The position numbers were made by a program, and so were the translations under genes. Source: Mycolicibacter sinensis (lineage in GTDB: Bacteria > Actinomycetota > Actinomycetes > Mycobacteriales > Mycobacteriaceae). Taken from it: DNA of 64,000 nt. A model generated the notes under the pieces. It made no database searches. It was not told the origin of the DNA and saw only the letters and a list, made by a program, of their open reading frames with translations. The DNA is taken from NCBI RefSeq assembly GCF_001667945.1, contig NZ_LZJK01000153.1, forward strand, positions 1 through 64,000, given 5' to 3'. Shown in pieces: positions 9,011 through 18,398 of the stretch (the stretch's first letter is position 1; the number at the start of each line of letters is the position of its first letter).

Positions 9011-9604
9011 CTAGCGGCGCAGCCGCTGCCGGCTGAGCCAGGGCCGCCGTGGGCCCCGGATGTCCACCGACCCGCACACCACGCGTCCGGCCAGCACGAC
9101 ATGCGGTGTGCCCTCGGCGGGGGCGTCCTTGCGGTGGTCTTTGGCGCTGCCGCCATAGACCTCGACGTCGTCGATCGAGGCGCTCGCTCCGTCGGGCAGC
9201 CGGATGCCGACGGAGCCGAATCGCATATCCAGTTCCATGACGACCACCGGCCCGGCGAAACGCGCCCTGGTGAGGTCGAGGTCGACAGACCCCAGGCGCC
9301 GCACCAACGCCAGCCGGGTCGGCACGATCCATTCGCCGTGCCGCTTGAGCGAGCCGGCCCAGCCGCGCAGTTCGACCCGGTCGGCCGCCGAGGTGACGAT
9401 GGCGCGCGGCCCGGGCAGGTCCCCGATCAGCGTGTCGAGCTCGGAGCGCAGCCTGGCCTGCGACACCTGCGCCGCCCGTTCCTCGAATTCGCCGATGTCG
9501 ATCAGCCCGAGGGAGACCGCATTGTGCAGGCGGCGCAGCGTGCCGTTGCGGTCCGCATCCGAGATGCGCAGCACCGCCGCCACGTCGTCATCAATGCCGG
9601 TCAT
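9011..9604 (-). CDS. DUF1707 domain protein with LiaF-like C-terminal domain
   Basis: A 197-residue protein. Residues 10-65 (RISDADRNGTLRRLHNAVS...) form the DUF1707 helical domain found in actinobacterial envelope and signalling proteins. The C-terminal half repeats hydrophobic/acidic strands (VDLDLTRARF, GSVGIRLPDG, VVCGSVDIRG) of the LiaF/cell-wall-active-antibiotic-response beta fold. No transmembrane segment is visible, so it is probably cytoplasmic or peripheral. It lies between mapB and the penicillin-binding lipoprotein on the same strand. Its function is unknown. Confidence 0.8.
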   Translation of the reverse strand: MTGIDDDVAAVLRISDADRNGTLRRLHNAVSLGLIDIGEFEERAAQVSQARLRSELDTLIGDLPGPRAIVTSAADRVELRGWAGSLKRHGEWIVPTRLALVRRLGSVDLDLTRARFAGPVVVMELDMRFGSVGIRLPDGASASIDDVEVYGGSAKDHRKDAPAEGTPHVVLAGRVVCGSVDIRGPRRPWLSRQRLRR

Positions 9605-9641
9605 GGCATCTCAACTTACCGCTGCCGGCGGGGGCGCGCCT

Positions 9642-11444
9642 TTAGAGCAGGAAGTTGTCCGGCAGCGAATCGAACATCACCTTGGTCATCCGCACCGCGT
9701 ACTGCGAGCTGCCGCCGCCGACGATCAGCGCGGCGAATGCCATGTCGCCGCGGTAGCCGGCGAACCAGGAATGCGATCCGCCGGCGAATTCGGCCTCACC
9801 GGTCTTACCGAACACCGGCCCGCAGCCGGCGATGTCGCGCGCGGTGCCGTCGGTGACCACCAGGCGCATCATCTGACGCAGACCGTCGAGCATCTCCTTG
9901 CTCACCGGAGGAGCCTCCGGGCCGTTGACCGCGGTGGGCCGTCCCTGGATCAACCGGGGCACCGGGGTCTTGCCGGCGGCCACCGTCGCCGCGGCCAGCG
10001 CGACACCGAACGGGCTGGCCAGCACCTTGCCCTGCCCGAATCCGTCCTCGGTGCGTTCGGCCAGATCCACCGTCGGCGGCACCGAACCGGTGACCGTGGT
10101 GATGCCGTCCACCAGGTAGTCCACCCCGATCCCGTAGCGGCTGGCGGCCTGCGACAGCGCCCGCGGCGGCATCCGGCTGGCCAGTTCGGCGAAAGTGGTG
10201 TTGCACGAGTTGGCAAAGGCCCGCGACATCGACACCAGGCCGAGGTCGAACCCGCCGTAGTTGGGAATGGTGCGCTGGCCGATGTCGAGTTCGCCGGGAC
10301 AGCCCACCATCGAATTCGGGGAGGCCATGTCGCGTTCGATCGCCGCGCCGGCGGTGACCATCTTGAACGTCGACCCCGGCGGGTACAGGCCGGTGGTGGC
10401 GACCAGCCCGTCGGCGTCGGCGGCAGCATTCTGGGCAACCGCGAGCAGCTCGCCGGTCGATGGCTTGATCACCACCATCATCGCCTTGTCACCGCGGGTG
10501 TTGACCGCGTTCTGAGCGGCGCGCTGCACCGATCGGTCCAGGCTGATGGTCAGCGACGGCGCCGGCGACGGGTCGACCTCATGCAGCACCGCGACGTCGA
10601 CACCGTTCTGATTGACGCTCACGACGCGCCAGCCCGCCTCGCCCTCGAGTTGCGCCGCGACGGCCTTCTTCACCTCGCCGATGAGCGCCGGGGCGAAACG
10701 GTCATCGGTGGGCAGCAGATCCGGACGCGGGGTGATCACCACCCCGGGCAGGTGGGCGATGGCGGCTTCGACACGGTCGTGGTCGTTCTTGCGCAGCGTG
10801 ATCAGGTCCAGGGGGGTGATCGAGGAGCTGGCCTGTTCGGCCAGCCACTGCGGGTCGCCCAGGGTGTCGTCGAACGGCCGCAGCGCCTCGACCACCGCGC
10901 GCGCCGTGCGCATCAGGTTCTGCCCGGCCCGGCCGGCATCCAGCTCGTAGTGGTAGACGTAGCCGGGCACCAGCACGTCGGTGCCGCCGGCCTCGTTGAC
11001 CGAGGCCCGCCGCGGCGGGTCGGCCCGCAGCGCGAACGTCTGGTGCTCGCCCAGCCGGGGGTACAGGCCGGTGGCCGTCCAGCGGACCGCCCAGTGACCT
11101 TCGTTGCGCACCATCTTGAGCTGGCCGTCGTAGGACCAGGTCCGGTTCTTCGGCAGCTGCCAGGTGTAGCGGTAGGACACCGTCCCGGTGTCGTCGTTGT
11201 AGCGCGCGCCCAGTACCTGCGCGTCGAGGTGTTCGGCCTGCAATCCGGCCCAGGCGGCGTTGAGGGCACTGCGGGCCGTGGAGGGGTCGTCGCTGAGTTC
11301 GGCGGCGGCGGCCGTGTCGCCGGTGGCCAGCGCGGCGAAGAACCGCTCGGCGGTGGGCGCCGGGCCGTCCGGGCGGGGGGTGCAGGCGGCCAGGGCGAGC
11401 ACCATCAACAGCACAGCCGATACTGATGTTGTTTTTGTTGCCAT
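9642..11444 (-). CDS. Penicillin-binding lipoprotein (transpeptidase; Rv2864c-like)
   Basis: A 600-residue lipoprotein and peptidoglycan transpeptidase. The signal peptide ends in lipobox LAAC with acylated Cys21. Residues 30-130 form the NTF2-like MecA N-terminal domain, followed by a PBP dimerisation region. The transpeptidase domain has Ser358-Thr-Phe-Lys361 (SxxK), Ser413-Cys-Asn415 (SxN) and Lys547-Thr-Gly549 (KTG), so it looks catalytically intact. Predicted site is the outer face of the plasma membrane. It is syntenic with Rv2864c; the VapBC/RelBE modules that flank Rv2864c in H37Rv are absent here. Confidence 0.95.
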   Translation of the reverse strand: MATKTTSVSAVLLMVLALAACTPRPDGPAPTAERFFAALATGDTAAAAELSDDPSTARSALNAAWAGLQAEHLDAQVLGARYNDDTGTVSYRYTWQLPKNRTWSYDGQLKMVRNEGHWAVRWTATGLYPRLGEHQTFALRADPPRRASVNEAGGTDVLVPGYVYHYELDAGRAGQNLMRTARAVVEALRPFDDTLGDPQWLAEQASSSITPLDLITLRKNDHDRVEAAIAHLPGVVITPRPDLLPTDDRFAPALIGEVKKAVAAQLEGEAGWRVVSVNQNGVDVAVLHEVDPSPAPSLTISLDRSVQRAAQNAVNTRGDKAMMVVIKPSTGELLAVAQNAAADADGLVATTGLYPPGSTFKMVTAGAAIERDMASPNSMVGCPGELDIGQRTIPNYGGFDLGLVSMSRAFANSCNTTFAELASRMPPRALSQAASRYGIGVDYLVDGITTVTGSVPPTVDLAERTEDGFGQGKVLASPFGVALAAATVAAGKTPVPRLIQGRPTAVNGPEAPPVSKEMLDGLRQMMRLVVTDGTARDIAGCGPVFGKTGEAEFAGGSHSWFAGYRGDMAFAALIVGGGSSQYAVRMTKVMFDSLPDNFLL

Positions 11445-11498
11445 TGGTGCTGATGTTACGAAATGGACACGGTTGGCGCGCGGAGGCGCACCGAGAGC

Positions 11499-12350
11499 TC
11501 AGTCCAGCAGCACCGTGGCGAACGTTCCGGCCTGGGTGAAGCCCACCCGCTCGTAGGCGGCGCGCGCCACCGCATTGAAATCGTTGACGTACAGGCTGGC
11601 GATCCGCCCGGTGCCGACGATCACCGCGGCCAGCATCGCAGTGCCACCGGAGCCCAGCCCGCGCCCCCGTCGTTCCGGATGCACCCAGACACCCTGGATC
11701 TGGCCGACCGTCGGCGACTGCGAACCCACTTCGGCCTTGAACACCACCTCACCGCGCTCGAAACGGGCCCAGGCTCGGCCCGCCGCGATCAGGTTGGCCA
11801 CCCGCCGGCGGTAGGCCCGGCCGCCGTCACCGACCCGCGGATCCACCCCGACCTCGCCGATGAACATGTCGACGGCCGCCACCAGGTAGGCGTCGAGCTC
11901 GTCCGGGCGCACCTGGCGCACCTCGGGATCTATCGGGCAGCCCGGCATGGTGCTCAGCGCCATCAGCGGCTGGCTCTCCCGCACGTCACGCGCGGGGCCC
12001 CAGACGTCGGCGAGGCGCTGCCACATCGGCAGCACGTACTCGGCCCGGCCGACCAGCGACGAACAGCGGCGGATGGAGCTGACCGCCTTGTCGGCGAAGG
12101 CGGTCAGGTCGGCCGGCGCCCCGCGCAGCGGGATCAGATTCGCCCCGGCGTAGCACAGCGACTCGTCCGCGCCGCCGCGCGTCCACAGCTCACCGCCGAT
12201 CGAGCGGGGGTCGACACCGTGGTCGGCGACCCGCGCGGCCACCATGCAGGAGCCGACCGGATCCGCATCGAGCACCCGCCAGACCGCCGCGGCATCGCGG
12301 ACGACCGACACCCGTCGCTGATCGAGACGGAAATCCGGCGGAGCCGACAT
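11499..12350 (-). CDS. GNAT family N-acetyltransferase (Rv2867c-like)
   Basis: A 283-residue protein with a C-terminal GNAT fold. The acetyl-CoA pyrophosphate loop is visible as HPERRGRGLGSGGTAML and is followed by SLYVNDFNAVARAAYERVGF, the usual last strand/helix. The N-terminal 130 residues form a separate domain seen in actinobacterial homologues. It lies just upstream of the PBP gene and 27 bp downstream of ispG, all on the minus strand. The acceptor substrate is unknown. Confidence 0.88.
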   Translation of the reverse strand: MSAPPDFRLDQRRVSVVRDAAAVWRVLDADPVGSCMVAARVADHGVDPRSIGGELWTRGGADESLCYAGANLIPLRGAPADLTAFADKAVSSIRRCSSLVGRAEYVLPMWQRLADVWGPARDVRESQPLMALSTMPGCPIDPEVRQVRPDELDAYLVAAVDMFIGEVGVDPRVGDGGRAYRRRVANLIAAGRAWARFERGEVVFKAEVGSQSPTVGQIQGVWVHPERRGRGLGSGGTAMLAAVIVGTGRIASLYVNDFNAVARAAYERVGFTQAGTFATVLLD

Positions 12351-12377
12351 CGTGACTCCTTCCGCGTACTGGTGCGT

Positions 12378-13529
12378 TCAGCTTACGGCGACGGTCGGTG
12401 AACCGCCGGGGGATCCCTCGCCCATTTCTGATGCGAGCCGCAGCGCCTCCTCGATCAGGGTTTCCACGATCTGCGCCTCCGGAACCGTCTTGATCACCTC
12501 GCCCTTGACGAAGATCTGACCCTTGCCGTTGCCGGACGCCACGCCCAGATCCGCCTCGCGCGCCTCACCGGGACCGTTGACCACACAACCCATCACCGCG
12601 ACCCGCAGTGGGACGTCGATGCCCTCCAACCCGGCGGTGACCTCGTTGGCCAGCGTGTAGACATCGACCTGCGCCCGGCCGCACGACGGACACGACACGA
12701 TCTCCAGGCCCCGCGGACGCAGGTTGAGCGACTCCAGGATCTGGTTGCCGACCTTGACCTCTTCCACCGGCGGCGCCGACAGCGAGACCCGGATGGTGTC
12801 GCCGATGCCGCGGGAGAGCAGCGCACCGAACGCCACAGCGGACTTGATGGTGCCCTGGAACGCCGGGCCGGCTTCGGTGACGCCCAGGTGCAGCGGGTAG
12901 TCACAGCGCTCGGCCAGTTGCTCGTAGGCGGCCACCATCACGACCGGGTCGTTGTGCTTGACGCTGATCTTGATGTCGCCGAAGCCGTGTTCCTCGAACA
13001 GCGACGCTTCCCACAGCGCCGACTCCACCAACGCCTCGGGGGTGGCTTTGCCGTACTTGGCCAAGAACCGCTGATCCAACGAACCGGCGTTGACGCCGAT
13101 CCGGATCGGGATACCGGCGGCGCCGGCCGCCTTGGCGACTTCGCCGACCCGGCCGTCGAATTCCTTGATGTTGCCCGGGTTCACCCGGACCGCGGCACAT
13201 CCGGCATCGATCGCGGCGAAGATGTACTTCGGCTGGAAGTGGATGTCGGCGATTACCGGCAGCTTGCTCTTGCGGGCGATCTCGGCCAGCGCATCGGCGT
13301 CTTCCTGACGCGGGCAGGCCACCCGCACGATGTCGCAGCCGGAGGCGGTCAGCTCCGCGATCTGTTGCAGAGTCGCGTTGACGTCGTGGGTTTTGGTGGT
13401 GCACATCGACTGCACCGCGATCGGGTGGTCGCTGCCCACCCCGACGCCGCCGACCATCAGCTGGCGCGTCTTACGGCGCGGCGCCAAGGTGGGCGCCGGC
13501 ACCGCCGGCATACCTAGGCCGACGCTCAT
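12378..13529 (-). CDS. ispG: 4-hydroxy-3-methylbut-2-en-1-yl diphosphate synthase IspG (GcpE)
   Basis: Catalyses the penultimate step of the MEP isoprenoid pathway, converting MEcPP to HMBPP with a [4Fe-4S] cluster. The 383-residue protein shows the iron-sulphur ligands Cys280, Cys283 and Cys315 and the conserved Glu322 in GCVVNGPGEA. It sits with dxr and rip1 in the order known from M. tuberculosis (Rv2868c-Rv2870c), so two MEP-pathway enzymes flank the intramembrane protease. Confidence 0.97.
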   Translation of the reverse strand: MSVGLGMPAVPAPTLAPRRKTRQLMVGGVGVGSDHPIAVQSMCTTKTHDVNATLQQIAELTASGCDIVRVACPRQEDADALAEIARKSKLPVIADIHFQPKYIFAAIDAGCAAVRVNPGNIKEFDGRVGEVAKAAGAAGIPIRIGVNAGSLDQRFLAKYGKATPEALVESALWEASLFEEHGFGDIKISVKHNDPVVMVAAYEQLAERCDYPLHLGVTEAGPAFQGTIKSAVAFGALLSRGIGDTIRVSLSAPPVEEVKVGNQILESLNLRPRGLEIVSCPSCGRAQVDVYTLANEVTAGLEGIDVPLRVAVMGCVVNGPGEAREADLGVASGNGKGQIFVKGEVIKTVPEAQIVETLIEEALRLASEMGEGSPGGSPTVAVS

Positions 13530-13542
13530 GAGGGCTCTCCTG

Positions 13543-14760
13543 TCAAAACAGTCTGATGGGGTTGACCAAATCGGCGGTCACGGTGAGCAGCATGTAGCCG
13601 ACCACCACTACCAAGACTACGTAGGTGGCCGGCATCAGCTTGAGATAGTTCACCGGCGCAGCAGCGACCTTCCCGCGGGCCGACCGGACCATGTTGCGGA
13701 GTTTCTCGTAGACCGCGATCGCGATATGCCCGCCATCGAACGGCAGCAGCGGCACCAGATTGAGCACACCGAGAATGAAGTTCAGCTGCGCCAGGAAGAA
13801 CCAGAACGCCACCCACAGCCCATGGTCGACGGTGTCGCCGCCGATGATCGACGCGCCTACCACGCTGATCGGGGTCTCCGGGTCGCGCTCGCCGTGCGGG
13901 TTGCCGATCGCGTGCATCAGCGCACCGACCTTGGACGGGATGTTGGCCAGCGACTTGCCCAGCAGCACCGACAGGTCACCGCTGAAGGCGAACGTGGCCG
14001 GCACCGCGGTGACCGGGTTGTACTGGGTCGGTCCGAATTGGGCGGCGCCGACGCCGATGGCGCCGACGGTGCTGGGGACGGCCTCACGGTCGGGGCCGTC
14101 GGCGATCCAGCGCTGCGTGGGAGTCACGTCGACGTACTTGGTGAGGGTGGCGCCGTCGCGCTCGACGACGATCGGCGTCACCCCGTGCTGTTTGCGCACG
14201 GCCGCAGCCATCTCCTCGAAGGTCGACACCGGCGTGTCACCGACTTTGACCACCACGTCGCCGGACTGGATGCCGGCCAGCGCGGCCGGGCCGGGACCCG
14301 AGCAGGTTCCCAGCTCGCCTTTGACGACTTCCGGTGCCACACAAGCCGTTTCGCCGATGACGGCGGTGGTCGGCGCGTGCAGGTTGGGCAGCCCCCAGAT
14401 CACCGCGATGGTGTAGACCAGCACCAGGCCGATGATGAAGTTCATCCCGGGCCCGGCGAACAGCACCGCCACCCGCTTCCAGGTCTTCTGCTTGTACATG
14501 GCGCGGTCGACCTCGTCGGGCGCCAGTTCCTCCACCGCGGTCATGCCGGCGATATCACAGAAGCCACCGGCCGGGATCGCCTTGAGGCCGTATTCGGTCT
14601 CGCCGCGGCGCGTGGACCACAAGGTGGTGCCGAAGCCGACGAAGTAACGCCGCACCTTCATGCCGGTGGCCCGGGCCACCCACATGTGGCCGCATTCATG
14701 CAGCGCCACCGACACCAGGATGGCCAGCGCGAACAGCGCGATGCCGACCGCGAACATCAT
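13543..14760 (-). CDS. rip1: Site-2 intramembrane metalloprotease Rip1
   Basis: Zinc metalloprotease (RseP/S2P family) that cleaves membrane anti-sigma factors. With the ATG at 14760 the protein is 405 residues and begins with a transmembrane helix carrying HECGH at 21-25. A central PDZ domain (GDVVVKVGDTPV) and the C-terminal LLPFDGGH motif supply the remaining zinc ligand. The frame is open 38 codons further upstream, but those residues are basic and unlike the family, and the chosen ATG overlaps the dxr stop as ATGA. Four hydrophobic segments are visible. Confidence 0.95.
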   Translation of the reverse strand: MMFAVGIALFALAILVSVALHECGHMWVARATGMKVRRYFVGFGTTLWSTRRGETEYGLKAIPAGGFCDIAGMTAVEELAPDEVDRAMYKQKTWKRVAVLFAGPGMNFIIGLVLVYTIAVIWGLPNLHAPTTAVIGETACVAPEVVKGELGTCSGPGPAALAGIQSGDVVVKVGDTPVSTFEEMAAAVRKQHGVTPIVVERDGATLTKYVDVTPTQRWIADGPDREAVPSTVGAIGVGAAQFGPTQYNPVTAVPATFAFSGDLSVLLGKSLANIPSKVGALMHAIGNPHGERDPETPISVVGASIIGGDTVDHGLWVAFWFFLAQLNFILGVLNLVPLLPFDGGHIAIAVYEKLRNMVRSARGKVAAAPVNYLKLMPATYVVLVVVVGYMLLTVTADLVNPIRLF

Positions 14761-15938
14761 CGGGTGCTTCCGACCTTTCTCATCGCTATCGCCTCGACGA
14801 CACGGGCTGCCCGCTCCCGGGCCCAGCGCTGCGCATCGAGTACGTCGTCCACGGTAGCGGGTTGGGCGGCCCACTGGTCGGCCGCGGCCAGCACCTCGGC
14901 GATGGTGTCGACGATGGCGGGAAATCTGAGCCTCCCGGCCAGAAAGGCCGCCGCCGCTTCTTCATTAGCCGCGTTGTAGACCGCGGTCATGCAGCCGCCG
15001 GTCTGACCGGCGTGGCGGGCCAGCTGAACCGCCGGGAAAACCGCATCGTCCAGCGGCTCGAATTCCCAGCTGGACGCCGAGGTGAAGTCGCAGGCCGCAG
15101 CCGCGCCGGGCACCCGGGCCGGCCAGCCCAGCGCCAGCGCGATCGGCAGGCGCATGTCCGGCGGGCTGGCCTGGGCGATCGTCGAGCCGTCGGTGAAGGT
15201 GACCATGGAGTGCACGATCGACTGCGGGTGCACCACGACGTCGATGCGGTCGTAGGGCACACCGAACAGCAGGTGGGTCTCGATGAGCTCGAGCCCCTTG
15301 TTCACCAGCGACGCCGAGTTCAGCGTGTTCATCGGCCCCATCGACCAGGTCGGGTGGGCGCCGGCCTGTTCGGGGGTAACGTGCGCCAGCTCGGACGCCG
15401 ACCAGCCCCGGAAGGGTCCGCCGGAGGCGGTCAGCACGATCTTGGCGACCTCGTCGGGTGTGCCGCCCCGCAGGCACTGCGCGATCGCGGAGTGTTCGGA
15501 GTCCACCGGCACGATCTGGCCCGGCGCGGCGGCTGCCAGCACCAGCGGCCCGCCGGCGATCAGGGATTCCTTGTTGGCCAGGGCCAGCCGGGCCCCGGTC
15601 GCCAGCGCGGCCAGGGTGGGCCGCAGTCCGAGGGCACCGACCAGGGCGTTGAGCACCACGTCGGCTTCGGTCTCTTGCACCAGCCGGGTGACGGCGTCGG
15701 GTCCGCGGTAGGGGGCGCCGAGCGCTTCGCCGGCCCGTGGGTCGGCAACAGCGATATCGGTGACGCCGGTCTCGGCGCGCTGGGCGGCCAGCAGTTCCGG
15801 GTGGCCGCCGCCGGCGGCCAGCCCGACCAGCTCGAAGCGGTCCGGGTTGGCGGCGATGACCTGCAGCGCCTGGGTGCCGATCGAACCGGTCGAGCCCAAC
15901 AGCAGAACTCTGGTGCGGCCCGCCGCAGACACACTCAC
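14757..15938 (-). CDS. dxr: 1-deoxy-D-xylulose 5-phosphate reductoisomerase Dxr
   Basis: Converts DXP to MEP with NADPH, the first committed step of the MEP pathway. I place the start at GTG 15938 (393 aa) because the NADPH-binding motif GSTGSIG then lies about 15 residues in, as in other Dxr proteins; an upstream GTG at 15986 would overlap the VOC gene. Active-site motifs VPVDSEHSA, LTASGGPFRG and GPMNTLNSASLVNKG are present. It is coupled to rip1 by ATGA. Confidence 0.96.
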   Translation of the reverse strand: MSVSAAGRTRVLLLGSTGSIGTQALQVIAANPDRFELVGLAAGGGHPELLAAQRAETGVTDIAVADPRAGEALGAPYRGPDAVTRLVQETEADVVLNALVGALGLRPTLAALATGARLALANKESLIAGGPLVLAAAAPGQIVPVDSEHSAIAQCLRGGTPDEVAKIVLTASGGPFRGWSASELAHVTPEQAGAHPTWSMGPMNTLNSASLVNKGLELIETHLLFGVPYDRIDVVVHPQSIVHSMVTFTDGSTIAQASPPDMRLPIALALGWPARVPGAAAACDFTSASSWEFEPLDDAVFPAVQLARHAGQTGGCMTAVYNAANEEAAAAFLAGRLRFPAIVDTIAEVLAAADQWAAQPATVDDVLDAQRWARERAARVVEAIAMRKVGSTR

Positions 15939-15957
15939 CTGCCCATTGTGCCCGAGA

Positions 15958-16359
15958 TCAGCTCGGCGGTTCCCCGCTGTAGTCACCGAAGCTCCACAAG
16001 TTGCCCTCCGGGTCGCGGACGGTGAACTCGCGGGCCCCGTAATCGGTGTCGCGCAGGGGCTGCACCACCTCGGCCTGGTGTTGCAGCACGCGTTCGTACA
16101 ACCGGTCTGGGTCGCTGGTGACGACGTAGCCGCCCGCAGTGCCCGGTTCGCGGCACCACACCTTGCCGGGCTTGTGACTGCCGAGCATGATGCCGCCGCA
16201 GCCTTCGGGCCAGACCAGCTCGGCGTGTTCGATGGTGCCGCCGTCGACGCCGTGTCGGGCCGTCACGACGAAGCCGAACGTCTCGACGTAGTAGTCGATG
16301 AGCCCCGGCGCGTCATGCGCTTGCAGTGTCAACCAAACAGTCGGATTCGAAGTTGTCAT
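15958..16359 (-). CDS. VOC (glyoxalase/bleomycin-resistance fold) protein
   Basis: A 133-residue single-repeat VOC-like protein (two beta-alpha-beta modules: VWLTLQAHDAPGLIDYYVETFGF and the C-terminal VRDPEGNLWSFGDY). The fold serves metal-dependent glyoxalases, epimerases and drug-binding proteins; the substrate here is unknown. I used ATG 16359 instead of an open extension to 16389. Its 5' end lies inside the 3' end of the AraC-type regulator gene (47-bp overlap), so the two are probably co-transcribed. Confidence 0.82.
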   Translation of the reverse strand: MTTSNPTVWLTLQAHDAPGLIDYYVETFGFVVTARHGVDGGTIEHAELVWPEGCGGIMLGSHKPGKVWCREPGTAGGYVVTSDPDRLYERVLQHQAEVVQPLRDTDYGAREFTVRDPEGNLWSFGDYSGEPPS

Positions 16360-17269
16360 GGCACCACTCTGAGCGCACCGGGTGGCCACCGTCTTGAATG
16401 TTCCGGAACTCCTCGGACAGCCAGATCCCCGGCGGCACCCCGGCGAACCGCACGAACTCGCGGGTCAGGTGCGCCTGATCGGCGTAGCCGGCGTCACCGG
16501 CAATACCGGCGAGGTCGACCCGCCGGCGTCGGCGCGCCGCATCCGCCATCCGGGCGGTGGCGTATTCGAAGCGCATCAGCAGCGCGACGGTCTTCGGGGT
16601 GCGGCCCACCTCGCGGTTAAACAGCGTGGTCAGATGCCGTTGGCTCAGCCCGACCCGCTGGGCGATCGCGGTGACCGAAGCCCGCCCCCGGCTGCGCTCG
16701 AGAAGATGCCAAGCGTAGGCGACCTCGGGCCGCACGGCGCTGGGGCGCCCGCGGCTGCCCGTCGTCAAGTAGTCGGCCAGCAAGGCGAACGCCTGCGACC
16801 AGTGGCGGGTGTCGGCGACCCGCTCATGCAGTTGTTGCGCGCCGCGGCCGAGCATCGGCAGCGCGTCGAAGTCGGTCACACTCAGCTCCGCGGCCGGCAC
16901 GCCGAACACCGACCGCGCGGCCAACGGATGCAGGGCGACCTGGATGCCCGCTTGGCCGCGACGCTGGCGCACGTGGCTGGCCTGCAGGTGCAGGCCGCCG
17001 AGAATGACCGGATGCGGCCGGGCCGCCGGCAGGGCCTCCGCGGTGTCGGCGGCCTCCACGCCGTCGTCCAGGCTGACGATGAAGGTCAAGGTCGACGAGG
17101 GCAGCCCCCGGTGCACCGTGTCGGGGACGTCGAGCGCGCGGTAGCCCACCATCGACGTCACGCCCGGCGCGGAGCGCGGCGGAGCCACCACGAAATCCCA
17201 GATCTGCGGCGCGGCATCAGCGGCCATGGCGCCCACCGTAGCGCCGTAACCCGGCCCTTGACGGCTCAT
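16313..17269 (-). CDS. AraC family transcriptional regulator
   Basis: Up to 318 residues; ATG 17227 (304 aa, MAADAAPQ) is an equally plausible start. The C-terminal third holds two helix-turn-helix units of the AraC/XylS family (SVTAIAQRVGLSQRHLTTLFNREVG and IAGDAGYADQAHLTREFVRFAG). The N-terminal 150 residues form an effector-binding domain of unknown ligand. It diverges from the MpaB-type oxygenase gene across a short region with a perfect inverted repeat, and overlaps the VOC gene at its 3' end. Confidence 0.88.
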   Translation of the reverse strand: MSRQGPGYGATVGAMAADAAPQIWDFVVAPPRSAPGVTSMVGYRALDVPDTVHRGLPSSTLTFIVSLDDGVEAADTAEALPAARPHPVILGGLHLQASHVRQRRGQAGIQVALHPLAARSVFGVPAAELSVTDFDALPMLGRGAQQLHERVADTRHWSQAFALLADYLTTGSRGRPSAVRPEVAYAWHLLERSRGRASVTAIAQRVGLSQRHLTTLFNREVGRTPKTVALLMRFEYATARMADAARRRRRVDLAGIAGDAGYADQAHLTREFVRFAGVPPGIWLSEEFRNIQDGGHPVRSEWCHDNFESDCLVDTASA

Positions 17270-17285
17270 CCCACCCGATGCAGAA

Positions 17286-17302
17286 TCCTACACACTGTAG
17301 GA
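17286..17302. promoter_or_regulatory. Perfect inverted repeat, candidate regulator operator
   Basis: TCCTACA-CAC-TGTAGGA: 7-bp arms around a 3-bp spacer, 20 bp before the GTG of the MpaB-type oxygenase and 17 bp from the AraC start. Size and symmetry fit a TetR-type dimer operator. The best local candidate is the TetR gene at 18633, the third gene of the downstream unit; the divergent AraC protein is an alternative. Confidence 0.6.
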
Positions 17303-17321
17303 AATCTGAAAGGCGGACGAA

Positions 17322-18398
17322 GTGAGCACCCTGCGCCAATGGCTGTCCCTGCCCGATGCCGAGCCCGCCGAGGATTACGGATTCTTCGGCCCCGACTCGG
17401 TGACCTGGAAGGTGTGGAGCTACCCGACCTCACTGTCGATCGGTTTCCAGCGCGCCGTGGTCATCGAGGAGCTCGACCCCGGGCTGGTCGCCTCCGTCGA
17501 CCACACCCAGGCGATCTACGACCGGCCGCGGACCCGCTACGACCGCACCCTGCGCTATTTCGCGATGGTGGCCTTCGGCGAAAGCCGCACCACCGTCGAG
17601 GCCGCCGACATGCTGGTGCGGATCCACTCCAAGGCCATCGGCGTCGACCCGGTCACCGGTGCGCACTACGACGCCAACGACCCCGCCGCCCAGCTGTGGA
17701 TCCATCTCACCGCCTGGCACTCGATCCTGTACGCCTATGAGAAGTACGGGCCCGGCCCGCTCTCGGCCGACGAGGAAGCGGCCTACTGGGCCGACTGCGC
17801 CAAGGCGGCCGAGTTGCAGACCCTCGACCCGGCCGACGTGCCGCGCACCCGGGAAGGCATCCGCGCGTACTTCGAGCAGATGCGCCCGCAGCTGATCAAC
17901 TCCGACATCGCCCGGCGCGCGATGGCCCACCTGCTGCACGCCGAGGTGATCCTGCCGCCGTCGCTGCCGCGGTTGCTGTGGCCGGCCACGCTGGTCATCA
18001 CCGCGTTCCTGCGCCGCGGCACGCTGGCGACCATGCCGCGCTGGATGCGCCGGCTGGGCGGGGTGGGCACCTCGCGGCTGCTCGACGCGCTGATCGTGCC
18101 CCCGCTCAGTGCCGCGTTCACCTTGCTGAGCCTGAGCCCGCGCGTGCAGTTGATGCTGCTGCGGCTGATCTCACCGATGACGCTGCCGATCGGCACCCGG
18201 GTGCTGCGTTCGATCCGGCCGCTCGACCCGGTCACCACGACACCGCGCGAGGCCCAACAGCGTTTCGGCTACGCCGTGCCGGCGCAGGCCCACCTGGACT
18301 TCCGGGCCAAGCAGGCCAACCGGGTCTTCGGTGAAGGGTTGGCACCCAGCGATGAGGGGCTCATCGAGTCCCAGCCGATCCTGGGAAGCATCCGATGA
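17322..18398 (+). CDS. MpaB/latex-clearing-type oxygenase family protein (DUF2236)
   Basis: A 358-residue protein of the DUF2236 family, whose characterised members (rubber oxygenase Lcp, fungal MpaB) are haem-dependent oxygenases. Conserved features include FFGPDSVTWKV near the N-terminus, VHSK-like RIHSKAIG followed by the YDANDP segment, and LWIHLTAWHSIL with a putative haem-ligand His. Hydrophobic stretches near residues 208-225 and 257-275 suggest membrane association. The GTG start is 20 bp after an operator-like inverted repeat, and the 3' end is coupled by ATGA to the small membrane protein. The substrate is unknown. Confidence 0.8.
   Translation: MSTLRQWLSLPDAEPAEDYGFFGPDSVTWKVWSYPTSLSIGFQRAVVIEELDPGLVASVDHTQAIYDRPRTRYDRTLRYFAMVAFGESRTTVEAADMLVRIHSKAIGVDPVTGAHYDANDPAAQLWIHLTAWHSILYAYEKYGPGPLSADEEAAYWADCAKAAELQTLDPADVPRTREGIRAYFEQMRPQLINSDIARRAMAHLLHAEVILPPSLPRLLWPATLVITAFLRRGTLATMPRWMRRLGGVGTSRLLDALIVPPLSAAFTLLSLSPRVQLMLLRLISPMTLPIGTRVLRSIRPLDPVTTTPREAQQRFGYAVPAQAHLDFRAKQANRVFGEGLAPSDEGLIESQPILGSIR

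Noticed and set aside
9204..11426. 740-codon plus-strand open frame opposite the penicillin-binding lipoprotein
   Set aside because: The minus-strand gene has all PBP motifs; the antisense product has no recognisable domain.
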